In this document: positions 10,434 through 18,445 of the stretch, piece by piece
Position numbering within the stretch: the first letter of the stretch is position 1
How the letters are laid out: each line of letters begins with the position of its first letter
Source of the DNA: Nitrospirota bacterium
GTDB taxonomy: Bacteria > Nitrospirota > Thermodesulfovibrionia > Thermodesulfovibrionales > UBA6898
DNA: 64,000 bases
Direction: 5' to 3'
Assembly (NCBI GenBank): GCA_016235245.1
Contig: JACRLO010000032.1
Location: 34,039 to 98,038 of the forward strand
Notes under the pieces: generated by a model
Database searches by the model: none
What the model was told of the DNA's origin: nothing
Seen by the model: only the letters and a program-made list of their open reading frames with translations
Position numbers and translations under genes: made by a program

Positions 10434-10525
10434 GGTCCTTTGTCCTGTGTCACTCCCGCCAGATAATATCTGCCTCTATCCTTAGCAGTTTGGTTCCCTT
10501 TGGATCAGGAATACATTCCTCTCTA

Positions 10526-11449
10526 TCAATCCCGCTTAGGATAAAGCGCGGTAACATTGCCCGCAACGAACATCTCGAAAAACTGCCTTTTGGGGACAGC
10601 CTTGATTATCTCTGCGGCAATGAACTTCGCATCTTTTCCCTGCGCGGACAGTTCCCTGCCGATCCGCTCAAATGTCAGCAGGTACTGCTTCATCTCCTGC
10701 AGATCCTTTTTTGTCGAAAGCGGCCCGTGGCCAGGGATAATGGATACGACATCCATGGCCGATATATCATCAAGGACGCCGGTCCAGCCCTTTATCTGTC
10801 CGTCCCCCATGTAAGGGTGAACATCCGTAAAAAGAATGTCACCTGCAAACAATGTTTTAGTGTCAGGGACGTACATCAATAGGCTCCCGTCCGTATGCGA
10901 CGCTCCGGTAAAGATCAGTTCCACCTTCCTGTCGCCGAGATCGATCTCCATCCTGTTGTTAAAGGTCAGCGATGCCATCGCAACGGTAGTTCCGGCAAGT
11001 AGTTCGTCCGTAAGTCCGTAGCTTTTCGCCTTCAGAAGGATGGTAGCGGCAGCAGCCTCAGCGTTTTTCCTGCCGTTGGTGTGAGAGACAACGACAGCGC
11101 CGAGCCTGATGAAATCAGCGTTGCCCAGCGAGTGATCGAGGTGTTCATGAGTATTCACTACATACTTGATCGGCTTATCTGAAACAGCCCTGATGTCCCT
11201 TATAAAACGCTGGGCCTCTTTCGACGAAATCAGGGTATCGACCACGACGATGCCATCTTTGCCGATAATGATCCCTGCGTTTGCGCCAAAGCTGCTTGAT
11301 GGAGCAGGATTTTTTGCATCGATGTAGGAGTAGATACCCTCTGCAATCTTCGTCAACCCCGGATTGCGGGTGGCATCTTCCCCTATGGCCAAACCTCCCA
11401 ACGCCATAAAAGCAAAAATCAATCCTGCAAACAACAATACCTTCTTCAT
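10526..11449 (-). CDS. Exported metallo-beta-lactamase fold hydrolase
   Basis: Zinc-dependent hydrolase of the MBL fold superfamily. GGAGG lies upstream of the ATG at 11449. The signal peptide (LLFAGLIFAFMALGGLAIG) places it in the periplasm. Metal ligands are visible in THEHLDHS (H101, H103, D105, H106), the later GASHTDGSLL, FAGDILF, and the terminal IIPGHGP. At 307 aa the pattern resembles SoxH/quinoprotein-relay type MBL proteins rather than true beta-lactamases, so the substrate is unknown. It ends a minus-strand run of small enzyme genes, 21 nt after a methyltransferase gene. Confidence 0.88.
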   Translation of the reverse strand: MKKVLLFAGLIFAFMALGGLAIGEDATRNPGLTKIAEGIYSYIDAKNPAPSSSFGANAGIIIGKDGIVVVDTLISSKEAQRFIRDIRAVSDKPIKYVVNTHEHLDHSLGNADFIRLGAVVVSHTNGRKNAEAAAATILLKAKSYGLTDELLAGTTVAMASLTFNNRMEIDLGDRKVELIFTGASHTDGSLLMYVPDTKTLFAGDILFTDVHPYMGDGQIKGWTGVLDDISAMDVVSIIPGHGPLSTKKDLQEMKQYLLTFERIGRELSAQGKDAKFIAAEIIKAVPKRQFFEMFVAGNVTALYPKRD

Positions 11450-11470
11450 TGCAGCCTCCTGTTTTATGAT

Positions 11471-12295
11471 TTACCGTTCGAGGGGTGCAACAGCCGCTGC
11501 CAGCAAGACCTCGACTTCAAGCCAGATGCCTTTTTCGTCAGCAACGTTGTCCACCTCTTTTAAATGCTCATCCATAAACCGCGTCAAATCTTCCTCGGAA
11601 AGCCCGCTAAACAGACCTCGATAACCGCTGTTCCAGAGGACATCCCGCCATTCCATACTGTTTCTTAAATAATAGCCCATCTGTTTTGATTGGATATTAA
11701 TGTCCAGGTAACCTGCTCCGCTCAGAAGCACGGTGATTTTATCCTGGCTGTCCAGCCGCATCCATGACAGTTTCGGTTCTTCAACGCCATACTCTTTGAT
11801 CCTGTCTATCAACATCTTCCGTAACGGCATCATCAACGTGGGGGTAAAACTCGTTATGGCAAGCTTCCCGCCAGGCTTCAGGACTCTTGAAATACAGGTT
11901 AATCCATTCTCCATGTCCGGCAAAAAGAAGAGGCCGAAAGCACAGCAGGCTGCATTAAAGGTGTTATTTTGAAAGCCCATATCTTCCACATCACAGCGTT
12001 TGAATGTCGTATTTTGCAAATTCATTTTGTGCGCCTTGATTACAGCCCTCTGAAGCATCTTCTCCGAAATGTCAATGCCGGTAACATGACCAGTCGCCAG
12101 TTCCTGGGCAGCGGCTATCGCCACATGCCCGGTCCCGGTAGCAACATCAAGCAGATTCTCATTGCCGTTTAAGTGCATACTCTTGATCAACCACGAGGCG
12201 CTTTCGGCAAAAAAGCGCAGACCGGAACAATCGTAGCCTTCGCCTGCCATGTCAAAGGCAGCCTTTACCTTTTGCTTCTGTTCATCATGGTTCAT
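11471..12295 (-). CDS. Class I SAM-dependent methyltransferase (UbiE/Methyltransf_11-like)
   Basis: Transfers a methyl group from S-adenosylmethionine to an unknown small-molecule acceptor. The start at the ATG at 12295 (MNHDEQK) is preferred over an upstream in-frame ATG because AGAGG lies upstream of it and it gives the usual family N-terminus. Motif I is LLDVATGTGHVAIAAA, motif II VTGIDISEKML, followed by FKRCDVEDMGF and the post-I region LKPGGKLAITSF. Length 274 aa. It sits between a GNAT gene and the MBL-fold gene in the same direction. Confidence 0.88.
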   Translation of the reverse strand: MNHDEQKQKVKAAFDMAGEGYDCSGLRFFAESASWLIKSMHLNGNENLLDVATGTGHVAIAAAQELATGHVTGIDISEKMLQRAVIKAHKMNLQNTTFKRCDVEDMGFQNNTFNAACCAFGLFFLPDMENGLTCISRVLKPGGKLAITSFTPTLMMPLRKMLIDRIKEYGVEEPKLSWMRLDSQDKITVLLSGAGYLDINIQSKQMGYYLRNSMEWRDVLWNSGYRGLFSGLSEEDLTRFMDEHLKEVDNVADEKGIWLEVEVLLAAAVAPLER

Positions 12296-12331
12296 CGTTC
12301 GGCATCCTCTCATGTAATTCAAACCGTGTGT

Positions 12332-12754
12332 TCATTCGATCATTCCCTTTGCTCGCAGCAATTCCGGATTATCCGTGATCGCCATGGCAGTCTTCATCTT
12401 ATGGAAGCCTATCCTGCCGTAGAAAGGTTCCTTGCCGGGGTTCGCAAAGAGCATGGTTATCTCGGCATTCGCTCTTACAAGCAGATACTCCATGATCATG
12501 GTCCCTATGCCTTTTCCCTGGTATTGCGGAAGGACGACCACGTCGTAAATAGCCGCACGCAAGGCCCCGTCCGAAATACCTCGCCCTGCTCCTATCAGCT
12601 TCTCATCATGATATGCAAAACAGCGCATTTCGCTGTTTCGAAAGGCAGTTTCAAGCTTTACAATATCCCTTTTGCCAAGAGGTGCCAGTTCGATAACCCT
12701 TGCAAGCTCTTCCCAGGAAATATTTTCAACGTCGTCAGCCAATTGAATATCCAT
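12332..12754 (-). CDS. GNAT family N-acetyltransferase
   Basis: Acetyl-CoA dependent acetyltransferase with unknown acceptor. GAGGGGTGAA before the ATG at 12754 fixes the start, four codons inside the longest frame and overlapping the preceding gene. The acetyl-CoA binding signature is VVLPQYQGKGIGTMIMEYLL (Q/R-x-x-G-x-G/A), and the terminal FYGRIGFHKM is the usual alpha4-beta7 element. Length 140 aa, single domain. Overlap with the AlkZ-like gene suggests they are translated from one mRNA. Confidence 0.88.
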   Translation of the reverse strand: MDIQLADDVENISWEELARVIELAPLGKRDIVKLETAFRNSEMRCFAYHDEKLIGAGRGISDGALRAAIYDVVVLPQYQGKGIGTMIMEYLLVRANAEITMLFANPGKEPFYGRIGFHKMKTAMAITDNPELLRAKGMIE

Positions 12755-12755
12755 T

Positions 12756-13892
12756 TCACCCCTCAACTGTTTTATGGCCTGCTGAAGTTATCGGCATTGC
12801 CTCAGAAACCGCATCGAAAACAGGCATCTCCACAGACATGCCAAGAAACTTGCCGTAACGCTCTGCTGCATCAACTAAGGCATCGCTGTTTTTTGCCTGA
12901 CGGCCAAAGAAATCAACTTTTATGCTAATGACGCTCTTTTTAATAATACGCTTCCATGTGCCGACAACCCGGCCGTCCATAATAACCGTCGGGGCAAACA
13001 TCCCGTTATTCCCGGGACATATTTTTTGCACGTGGCGTGGATCAAGCGCAGCGCTGCGGTCTTTATACCCGAGCATATATTCATCAAATCCGGGCAGGAG
13101 GTAAACAGCCTTCGGGTCATGCCGAAACACAGGCATATTCATGGCCATCCAATAGACATTACCGTCAACGCTTTCCTGCGTGAGCCAGGTCTTGGCCTCT
13201 TCCAGGCCAGCTTTCGCATCAGACACCTTAAGCCCGGACCACCATACAAAATCTTCCAAAGTAGCAGGGCCGTGGCTCACGAAATAACGTTTTGTGAGCT
13301 CGCACACTGCTTCATCCCGCGCTAATATCTTTGTTGTCGGACAGTATTCATCAAGCAGTCTGAATGTGTCCTGCCTGCTGCGCGGCAGCCCGAAACAGAT
13401 GAGCCTGTCCTGCCCGGCCCGCCTCAGGATATGGTAGCCTCGCTGCTTGTCCACGGCGATACCGTCATGCTCCAGCGCCTCGTACATTTCAGCACGGGTA
13501 AGTTGCTTGCCACCTGCAAGTGCCTTCTCAAACACGTTCTTGCAACGTGTAAACGTTCGCTCATCGAGTTCCAATTCCCTGAAGCGGGACGCGCTGCTCT
13601 CAATAATGCGCGGCGACAGAAGCTCAAGCATCCATCGGATGTCAGCTGCAGCAACGAAATGCAACGTGCCGCGCATCGGCCAGGTCCTGATTATTGATCC
13701 GTCGACTATTGCCTGCTCAATATTGGTTATCGTTGCATTGGGAAGACGAAGTCCAATGGCCCAGAGTGTGCCCGGATAGTCCTGGGCCTGCATCGCACCC
13801 AGCGATTTAACAACCTCGCCGGGTTTCTTGAACCTTGCAGAGGAGATCTGCTGGTTATAAAGCCTAAAGCGGGTTATATCCTGAACAGTCAT
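12756..13892 (-). CDS. Winged-helix DNA-binding protein, AlkZ/YcaQ-like DNA glycosylase family (HTH_42)
   Basis: Member of the HTH_42 superfamily that includes AlkZ and YcaQ, glycosylases that unhook interstrand crosslinks or remove alkylated bases. The motif SLGAMQAQDYPGTLWAIGLR contains Q-A-Q, matching the catalytic Q-x-Q/D of the family. Later TWPMRGTLHFVAAADIRWML and the C-terminal PTVIMDGRVVGTWKR are also family typical. The ATG at 13892 (MTVQDITRFRLYNQQ) matches the usual N-terminus; the frame is open further upstream but overlaps the preceding gene. No strong ribosome-binding site is seen. Neighbouring enzymes give no clear clue. Glycosylase activity is inferred from the motif. Confidence 0.82.
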   Translation of the reverse strand: MTVQDITRFRLYNQQISSARFKKPGEVVKSLGAMQAQDYPGTLWAIGLRLPNATITNIEQAIVDGSIIRTWPMRGTLHFVAAADIRWMLELLSPRIIESSASRFRELELDERTFTRCKNVFEKALAGGKQLTRAEMYEALEHDGIAVDKQRGYHILRRAGQDRLICFGLPRSRQDTFRLLDEYCPTTKILARDEAVCELTKRYFVSHGPATLEDFVWWSGLKVSDAKAGLEEAKTWLTQESVDGNVYWMAMNMPVFRHDPKAVYLLPGFDEYMLGYKDRSAALDPRHVQKICPGNNGMFAPTVIMDGRVVGTWKRIIKKSVISIKVDFFGRQAKNSDALVDAAERYGKFLGMSVEMPVFDAVSEAMPITSAGHKTVEG

Positions 13893-13905
13893 AAGATTGG
13901 AGTGA

Positions 13906-14298
13906 TCAATTTTCCTGTCCGGATGCGTCACGCTCAGCAAAGACTTCCTTCGCTGCAAAGGTGCCGTTAAGTGCAGCAGGAAACCCGGCATACACAGCCA
14001 TCTGGATCATGATCTCGACAATTTCCTGCCTTGTGCATCCGACATTGAGGGCGCCGTGAATATGAACTTTGAGTTGCGGCTGAGCATTGCCTAAGGCGGC
14101 AAGCGCTGCGACCGTTGCGATCTCACGCTCCTTTAGCGACAGCACACCGCGGGAATAAACATCGCCAAAAGGAAATTCGATGGTGTACCGGGCGAGATCC
14201 GGAGCAATATCCTTCAGCGCCTCAATCACTCTTTCACCGGCATAGCCGTCAATTTCATTAAGCTTTTCCAAACCTCTTTTAAAGCGATCCGAATTCAT
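13906..14298 (-). CDS. Carboxymuconolactone decarboxylase family protein
   Basis: Small alpha-helical AhpD-like protein of 130 aa. AAGGAGTAG before the ATG at 14298 fixes the start; longer frames run into the upstream methyltransferase. The family core is [19 protein letters not shown] followed by [19 protein letters not shown]. Only one Cys is present in the core, so the CxxC peroxidase-type active site of AhpD is absent and the protein resembles the PcaC/gamma-carboxymuconolactone decarboxylase branch. Substrate unknown. It lies 13 nt before the AlkZ-like gene and directly after a methyltransferase gene in the same direction. Confidence 0.85.
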   Translation of the reverse strand: MNSDRFKRGLEKLNEIDGYAGERVIEALKDIAPDLARYTIEFPFGDVYSRGVLSLKEREIATVAALAALGNAQPQLKVHIHGALNVGCTRQEIVEIMIQMAVYAGFPAALNGTFAAKEVFAERDASGQEN

Positions 14299-14303
14299 GA
14301 TGA

Positions 14304-15110
14304 CTACTCCTTTTTGGCAACAGCCTTGAAAAAGGTATAACAAAATACTCCGTCGGATTCTGTTGTGCGATTGAGGTCCTGAATGCCTTTGTCAAAGGTG
14401 TTTTCATCAGTTAACCCAGCTGTGAGTGCAGATTCACGTACACCCTCGATCATGGCGGTAAAGGTCTTTTTTGTGAAGCCATCAACAAGTTCAGGTCTGC
14501 TGTCATCAACGTAGACCATACGCGGGGAAACATGTATCGCGCCAAAACCGGCACGGCTGAGGAGCGGATACAGTTCTCTGCCGATAGTCGCATTTCCGCC
14601 GGACCTTCTCTGCAGTTCAACCTGGCAAAGAATGGCTTTACGGGCAGATTCACTGTCAGGGTAGAAATATGCTGAACCGTGATCACCCTCGATAACCGTT
14701 ATTGTTCCGCCGGGCTTTAGATGGCTTTTCAGGATAGTCAGCGCTTCAACCGGGAGGGGCAGATGTTCGAGGACAAAACAGACAAAAATATGGTCGAATG
14801 AGTTTGGCCCGAACGGTAAGCGAAAGATGTCGCCCTGCTGAAATCTGACGTTCGTTATCCCCGCTGCCTCGGCATTCATTCTGGCTGCAGTCAGGGACTT
14901 TTCAGATATATCGACAGAAGTGATCAGGGCCTCGGGGCTGTATTTGGCAAGCGTGACGGTTTGTGCGCCAACACCACAGCCAGCCTCCAAAACATTACTT
15001 CCGGCAGGGTAAAAAGTGTCAGAGTGCAATAACTCAACCAGTGTTAACGCCTGGTCCTGAAGGCGAATATTCTCTCTCAGATCGTAGCCGTGAACATAGC
15101 TGTTATTCAT
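14304..15110 (-). CDS. Class I SAM-dependent methyltransferase
   Basis: A 268-aa methyltransferase with motif [18 protein letters not shown], motif [21 protein letters not shown], the acidic strand [25 protein letters not shown] (motif IV) and [15 protein letters not shown] (motif V). The C-terminal part, with [15 protein letters not shown] and [13 protein letters not shown], resembles UbiE-like enzymes acting on small molecules. The acceptor cannot be deduced. Its stop is 5 nt before the start of the CMD-like gene, so co-translation is likely. Confidence 0.87.
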   Translation of the reverse strand: MNNSYVHGYDLRENIRLQDQALTLVELLHSDTFYPAGSNVLEAGCGVGAQTVTLAKYSPEALITSVDISEKSLTAARMNAEAAGITNVRFQQGDIFRLPFGPNSFDHIFVCFVLEHLPLPVEALTILKSHLKPGGTITVIEGDHGSAYFYPDSESARKAILCQVELQRRSGGNATIGRELYPLLSRAGFGAIHVSPRMVYVDDSRPELVDGFTKKTFTAMIEGVRESALTAGLTDENTFDKGIQDLNRTTESDGVFCYTFFKAVAKKE

Positions 15111-15155
15111 TACCGTCTTCCCCCATCCACGCTAATACTGCGTTTCACTCAATTA

Positions 15156-15611
15156 TCAGTCTGTTCTGATCGCAACAAAGGCCCCTTCCATTCTTCCTGC
15201 GATCTGTTGATCGTATTCGATGACGGAAGACAACTCGACCCGTGCGATTTTCTTGCGCTTCAACATTGCTACAAAATGCTGCCATGCTTCAGTTTCTGGT
15301 GCGTCGCAACGAGCGGTAAAATCGCCCGCAATCGGCTTGTCATAGCTCATGGAGTTTCTCTGAATGACCAGCCGACACGTTAGCCCCTCCTGCTTCAGTC
15401 TGAAATGCACCGCGGTCCATGCCGCAAGGATCGCAAGAGACGACGCGCTGCCGCCGAACACGGTTTCTCGGTGGTTTATGTTCGGGGCAAGCGGGGCTGA
15501 CAGCACCACGCCCTCCGCATCAGCTTTACGCACCTCAACGCCCATTGCTTTGGACAAAGGGATATGTTCGTGCAAGTAATCCTGAATCGCCTTTAATGAA
15601 TCTTTAGTCAC
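15156..15611 (-). CDS. Thioesterase-like protein (YiiD C-terminal domain family)
   Basis: Hot-dog fold protein similar to the putative thioesterase domain at the C-terminus of YiiD. Characteristic pieces are LSKAMGVEVRKADAEGVVLSAPLAPNINH and ETVFGGSASSLAILAAWTAVH, the latter being the central hot-dog helix. The GTG at 15611 (preceded by AAGGCAG) gives a compact domain start; a TTG at 15650 could add 13 residues, so the N-terminus is uncertain. No membrane segment. It is the first gene of the minus-strand run that ends with the MBL-fold gene. Confidence 0.78.
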   Translation of the reverse strand: MTKDSLKAIQDYLHEHIPLSKAMGVEVRKADAEGVVLSAPLAPNINHRETVFGGSASSLAILAAWTAVHFRLKQEGLTCRLVIQRNSMSYDKPIAGDFTARCDAPETEAWQHFVAMLKRKKIARVELSSVIEYDQQIAGRMEGAFVAIRTD

Positions 15612-15693
15612 GTTATTCTGCCTTGCCTGCCTTTGTTGGATAGACCTCAAAAATTACAGCAATCACTTCGTTCTCCTCCATAGCCAAGCGAAT

Positions 15694-16050
15694 TTATGAT
15701 TTCTTTTTTGAGTTATATCCTTTTTCATTATACGGTTGAATCTTATCCAGCCACATTTCTTCGAGTATTTTCAAATCTTCGGTATAATCATAAGACAAAT
15801 CTTCTTTTGGCTTTAACTGGTCTAACACATCGAAAGAAAAACCTTCTTCGCCTATTTCATTGAAATCTCTTTGCATTTCTTTATTTAAGTGGCTGCCCAT
15901 TCTTAATTGAAACTTATTGCTATTTATTCTGCCGCGCAGGTCTTTGGCGCTTCCAATATATATCTTGCCGTTTCCCAGGTTCCTTATCTGATAAATGCCC
16001 ATCGGCTGAATGGTCTGCTTATATTTGTTTATGATTTCTTTCCTGTTCAT
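15694..16050 (-). CDS. GIY-YIG nuclease domain protein
   Basis: A 118-aa protein with the GIY-YIG endonuclease fold: GIYQIRNLGNGKIYIGSAKDLRGRI contains both signature tripeptides (GIY and YIG) and the following catalytic Arg; FNEIGEEGFSFDVLDQL and the metal-site region with ILEEMWLDKIQPYNEKGYN follow. This is the arrangement of segment-specific or homing-type GIY-YIG proteins without an added DNA-binding domain. The gene is AT-rich compared with its neighbours and lies next to a DUF6530-like gene, which suggests acquisition by transfer. It may be a free-standing homing-type nuclease. Confidence 0.85.
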   Translation of the reverse strand: MNRKEIINKYKQTIQPMGIYQIRNLGNGKIYIGSAKDLRGRINSNKFQLRMGSHLNKEMQRDFNEIGEEGFSFDVLDQLKPKEDLSYDYTEDLKILEEMWLDKIQPYNEKGYNSKKKS

Positions 16051-16063
16051 ATCTTTTCTCTTC

Positions 16064-16546
16064 TCAGTAGCCCAATTCCTTTAATATTGACGAAAGTCTT
16101 TGCAGCCGTTCGCCGAGCAGTTCGTCATCGTTACTTAACGCCTGCTGAAACAATTTTATGTCTTCATCTATCTTGGGGTTATCAGTACATACCGCTATAG
16201 TCATTGCATCGCCCTGCATTGCTACCCTGTCAATTACGGATTTTGCCGAATCATATAATTTTTCATGGCGATATGCCTCTGCAGAGAAATACTGCTTTGC
16301 CCTACAAACAAAAATCGCGAGGTCGAGCACACGATGAAGTGGCAGTTCTTCAGATTGTCTCGACCACTTTTCGCCTGTATATCTCCAGACTTTTGCCGAG
16401 ATATCAACTTTTCCCCTATCATTCCATTGAGCCAGTCCAAGGGAAAGCCCCTTGGCATCGGTACTATAGGCATATCGTCCATCAATATTTTCGTAATTCT
16501 CGGAAACAATAACCGGCTTATGCTTTAGTGATACGGGTATCTTCAT
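16064..16546 (-). CDS. DUF6530-like protein of unknown function
   Basis: A 160-aa soluble protein. I recognise it as resembling the DUF6530 family (N-terminus KIPVSLKHKPVIVSENYENI; DAKGLSLGLAQWNDRGKVDISAKVWR; WSRQSEELPLHRVLDLAI), but the assignment is from memory of the sequence pattern. No catalytic motif or membrane segment is visible. It lies 13 nt upstream of the GIY-YIG gene in the same direction and directly downstream of a strong palindromic operator. Composition is more AT-rich than the housekeeping neighbours. Function unknown. Confidence 0.78.
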   Translation of the reverse strand: MKIPVSLKHKPVIVSENYENIDGRYAYSTDAKGLSLGLAQWNDRGKVDISAKVWRYTGEKWSRQSEELPLHRVLDLAIFVCRAKQYFSAEAYRHEKLYDSAKSVIDRVAMQGDAMTIAVCTDNPKIDEDIKLFQQALSNDDELLGERLQRLSSILKELGY

Positions 16547-16562
16547 GATTTTAGACTCCTTA

Positions 16563-16609
16563 TAATGTATCTACTAATATAGTAATTTACTGCTTTAGTA
16601 GATACATTA
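16563..16609 (-). promoter_or_regulatory. Perfect 14-bp inverted repeat upstream of the DUF6530-like gene
   Basis: TAATGTATCTACTA at 16563-16576 is repeated in inverted orientation as TAGTAGATACATTA at 16596-16609 with a 19-nt spacer. The left arm also forms a smaller palindrome, TACTA-ATA-TAGTA (16573-16585). It sits 17 nt upstream of the start at 16546, where a repressor or activator would bind. Alternatively it could form a hairpin in a transcript. No matching regulator gene is adjacent. Confidence 0.6.
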
Positions 16610-16688
16610 CGATTCTAATGGTGAAGATGTCAAGCATATTGCATTTTATTCAGGGGAGCCAACTCTGCACGTTCCCTCAATTTTTACC

Positions 16689-17255
16689 CTAATAGACCTC
16701 CTGCGATATTGCAATCGCAACTGCTTCTGCCAAGACCACTATGTCCTCGGTGCAAAATATCTGCGTTATGCTTTTATCAAAAAGCAGGTTTGCTTCAGGG
16801 CCAAATTCTTCATCTGCCCGCCAGAGCTCAATAAAAACAGGGGCACCTTCAAATGCCTCAAGCACAATTGCCACATCTGATCGATTTATCTTTTCGCCAG
16901 GCATACGATCCAGGACTGATAAAATATTGTCAGGATTATTCCCATATGTTCTTACGATCAGATCAGTGGAGCGTCTCTTGAACTCTTCAGCAAAACTCCC
17001 GGCAGCTGAAAGTCCGCTAAAACCAAGCCGCTCTCCCGTTAATACAGGCAAGCCCGCTATCTTTCGCGTAAGGTAATGCAGAATTAATACCGTCAGATAA
17101 TCCTCTGCCGGAGCATTACGTGATAAAGACAGAACCTGCTTGTCTTTTACATCAACAACGTATTTATCGGCAAGAAATCTCACAGATGCGTTTTCAGGCA
17201 AACCTGAACGTAACAGGCTGTCCCAGGCTTTCATTATCGCTGCCTCAAGGCCCAT
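16689..17255 (-). CDS. DUF3786 domain protein
   Basis: A 188-aa protein of the DUF3786 family, found in anaerobic bacteria and archaea. The signature is the C-terminal block SDVAIVLEAFEGAPVFIELWRADEEF followed by FDKSITQIFCTEDIVVLAEAVA. An N-terminal domain with KYVVDVKDKQVLSLSRNAPAEDYLTVLILHYL precedes it. No function is established. It is 17 nt downstream of a small PAS protein gene and in the same direction as a double Fe-S protein gene, so the three may be co-expressed. Confidence 0.85.
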   Translation of the reverse strand: MGLEAAIMKAWDSLLRSGLPENASVRFLADKYVVDVKDKQVLSLSRNAPAEDYLTVLILHYLTRKIAGLPVLTGERLGFSGLSAAGSFAEEFKRRSTDLIVRTYGNNPDNILSVLDRMPGEKINRSDVAIVLEAFEGAPVFIELWRADEEFGPEANLLFDKSITQIFCTEDIVVLAEAVAIAISQEVY

Positions 17256-17272
17256 GATATATTCGTTCCCTC

Positions 17273-17620
17273 TTAAGAAGCATCCCGTATAAAGTGCGGC
17301 ATGGAGGCCGGGACTTCTATCACCATCTCGATAAAACCGCGATACTCCCCCTTCAGATACCAGGGGCTCTGATAAATAAACTTCTTGATTCCTTTTTTCT
17401 CGATAGTATAAATATTCGTCTGACGCAGTTGCATCAGTTGTTGAAGCTTCGTACGTGACGGCTCAGGGTGGCAGTCGAGCAGATTCGAGCCGATGAGCTT
17501 TATGCCTCCTGATTTCGCAAACGTCTTTATTGCCTTCTCATTCATCTCAAGTATTATGCCCTCAGGATCGCAGACAACAACCGATCCTGCAAATTCTTTC
17601 ACCCATGCAGATTTTTCCAT
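17273..17620 (-). CDS. Small single PAS domain protein
   Basis: A 115-aa protein consisting essentially of one PAS domain: SVVVCDPEGIILEMNEKAIKTFAK is the N-terminal PAS core, and IYTIEKKGIKKFIYQSPWY with GEYRGFIEMVIEVP is the C-terminal beta-sheet. GGAGG upstream of the ATG at 17620 fixes the start; longer frames have no ribosome-binding site. No output domain is fused, so it probably senses a small ligand or interacts with a partner. It sits between the Fe-S protein gene and the DUF3786 gene. Confidence 0.8.
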   Translation of the reverse strand: MEKSAWVKEFAGSVVVCDPEGIILEMNEKAIKTFAKSGGIKLIGSNLLDCHPEPSRTKLQQLMQLRQTNIYTIEKKGIKKFIYQSPWYLKGEYRGFIEMVIEVPASMPHFIRDAS

Positions 17621-17699
17621 GGTCAACAATCCTCCTGTGTCGACTAAATGCCCCAAAAGGGGCAATTCTAACGTTATTATTCCCGGCAGTTCGAAGATA

Positions 17700-18407
17700 T
17701 CACTGCTGCGGTTTCCCCTTTCCGAAAGGGCAGACCTTCACACATACGCCGCATATGCGGGCACCGATTCCGTCTCTGGCCTTGAATTCCAGGGTCTTGT
17801 CAGCGCACCTGCTGAAGTACAACGCTTCGTCGCGGCTTTCATACCGGTCGCCTGCCAAAACGTTTTTTATCGCTGATGCAGGACAGGCCTTCGTACATTC
17901 AGTGCATTTGCCGCACCGGTTTTTCAAAGGCACGTCAGGGACAAGCGGCATGTCCGTCAGAACGGTCGCAAGCCTTATGCGAGGTCCGTATTGAGGACTG
18001 ACAATCAGAAGACTTTTCCCCTGCCATCCTATTCCGGCCATGCGCGCAACCGCCTTGTGTGAAACATTCCCCAACAGGTTGACCTCATCGGTTATAAAGG
18101 ATGCCGGAACTGCTTTCGCAGCAAAGCCCTGTTCCTTTATCCAATGAACAAGCGCTGCGGTAATGCCATCCAGCCGCGCGTTTATCTCACGATAATGCTG
18201 GGCATATGCGATCGTGGGACCATCAGTTATCACATTCAGGATTTCGTCATTCAGATGCACGGCAACAGATATGGCAGAAGAATACGGCGTCAGCAGATCA
18301 TCAGGGATCACCTTCCATCCTTTTTTGAATTCTGCAAGATCGGCCACCCCGACAAGGTTTGCTCCTTCAGCACGGCTCAAATCCTTAAGTTCTCTGGTCT
18401 GTCTCAT
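17700..18407 (-). CDS. 4Fe-4S double-cluster protein, COG1600 (epoxyqueuosine reductase-like, short)
   Basis: AGGAGGAACG precedes the ATG at 18407. The protein has two ferredoxin-type clusters: CGKCTECTKACPASAI and ICGVCVKVCPFG, separated by about 40 residues with an extra Cys. The N-terminal part with PYSSAISVAVHLND and GPTIAYAQHYREINARLD matches the COG1600 corrinoid/queuosine reductase-like domain. At 235 aa it is shorter than QueG (about 350 aa) because the C-terminal HEAT-like region is absent, so tRNA modification should not be assumed. Such short homologues are common in anaerobes. Cytoplasmic; electron transfer role inferred. Confidence 0.85.
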   Translation of the reverse strand: MRQTRELKDLSRAEGANLVGVADLAEFKKGWKVIPDDLLTPYSSAISVAVHLNDEILNVITDGPTIAYAQHYREINARLDGITAALVHWIKEQGFAAKAVPASFITDEVNLLGNVSHKAVARMAGIGWQGKSLLIVSPQYGPRIRLATVLTDMPLVPDVPLKNRCGKCTECTKACPASAIKNVLAGDRYESRDEALYFSRCADKTLEFKARDGIGARICGVCVKVCPFGKGKPQQ

Positions 18408-18445
18408 CGTTCCTCCTTTCAGTCATGCTCATCTTATACGTGTTG

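Noticed and set aside
17700..18407. queG (epoxyqueuosine reductase)
   Set aside because: Too short and lacks the C-terminal HEAT-like region; only COG1600 membership is supported.
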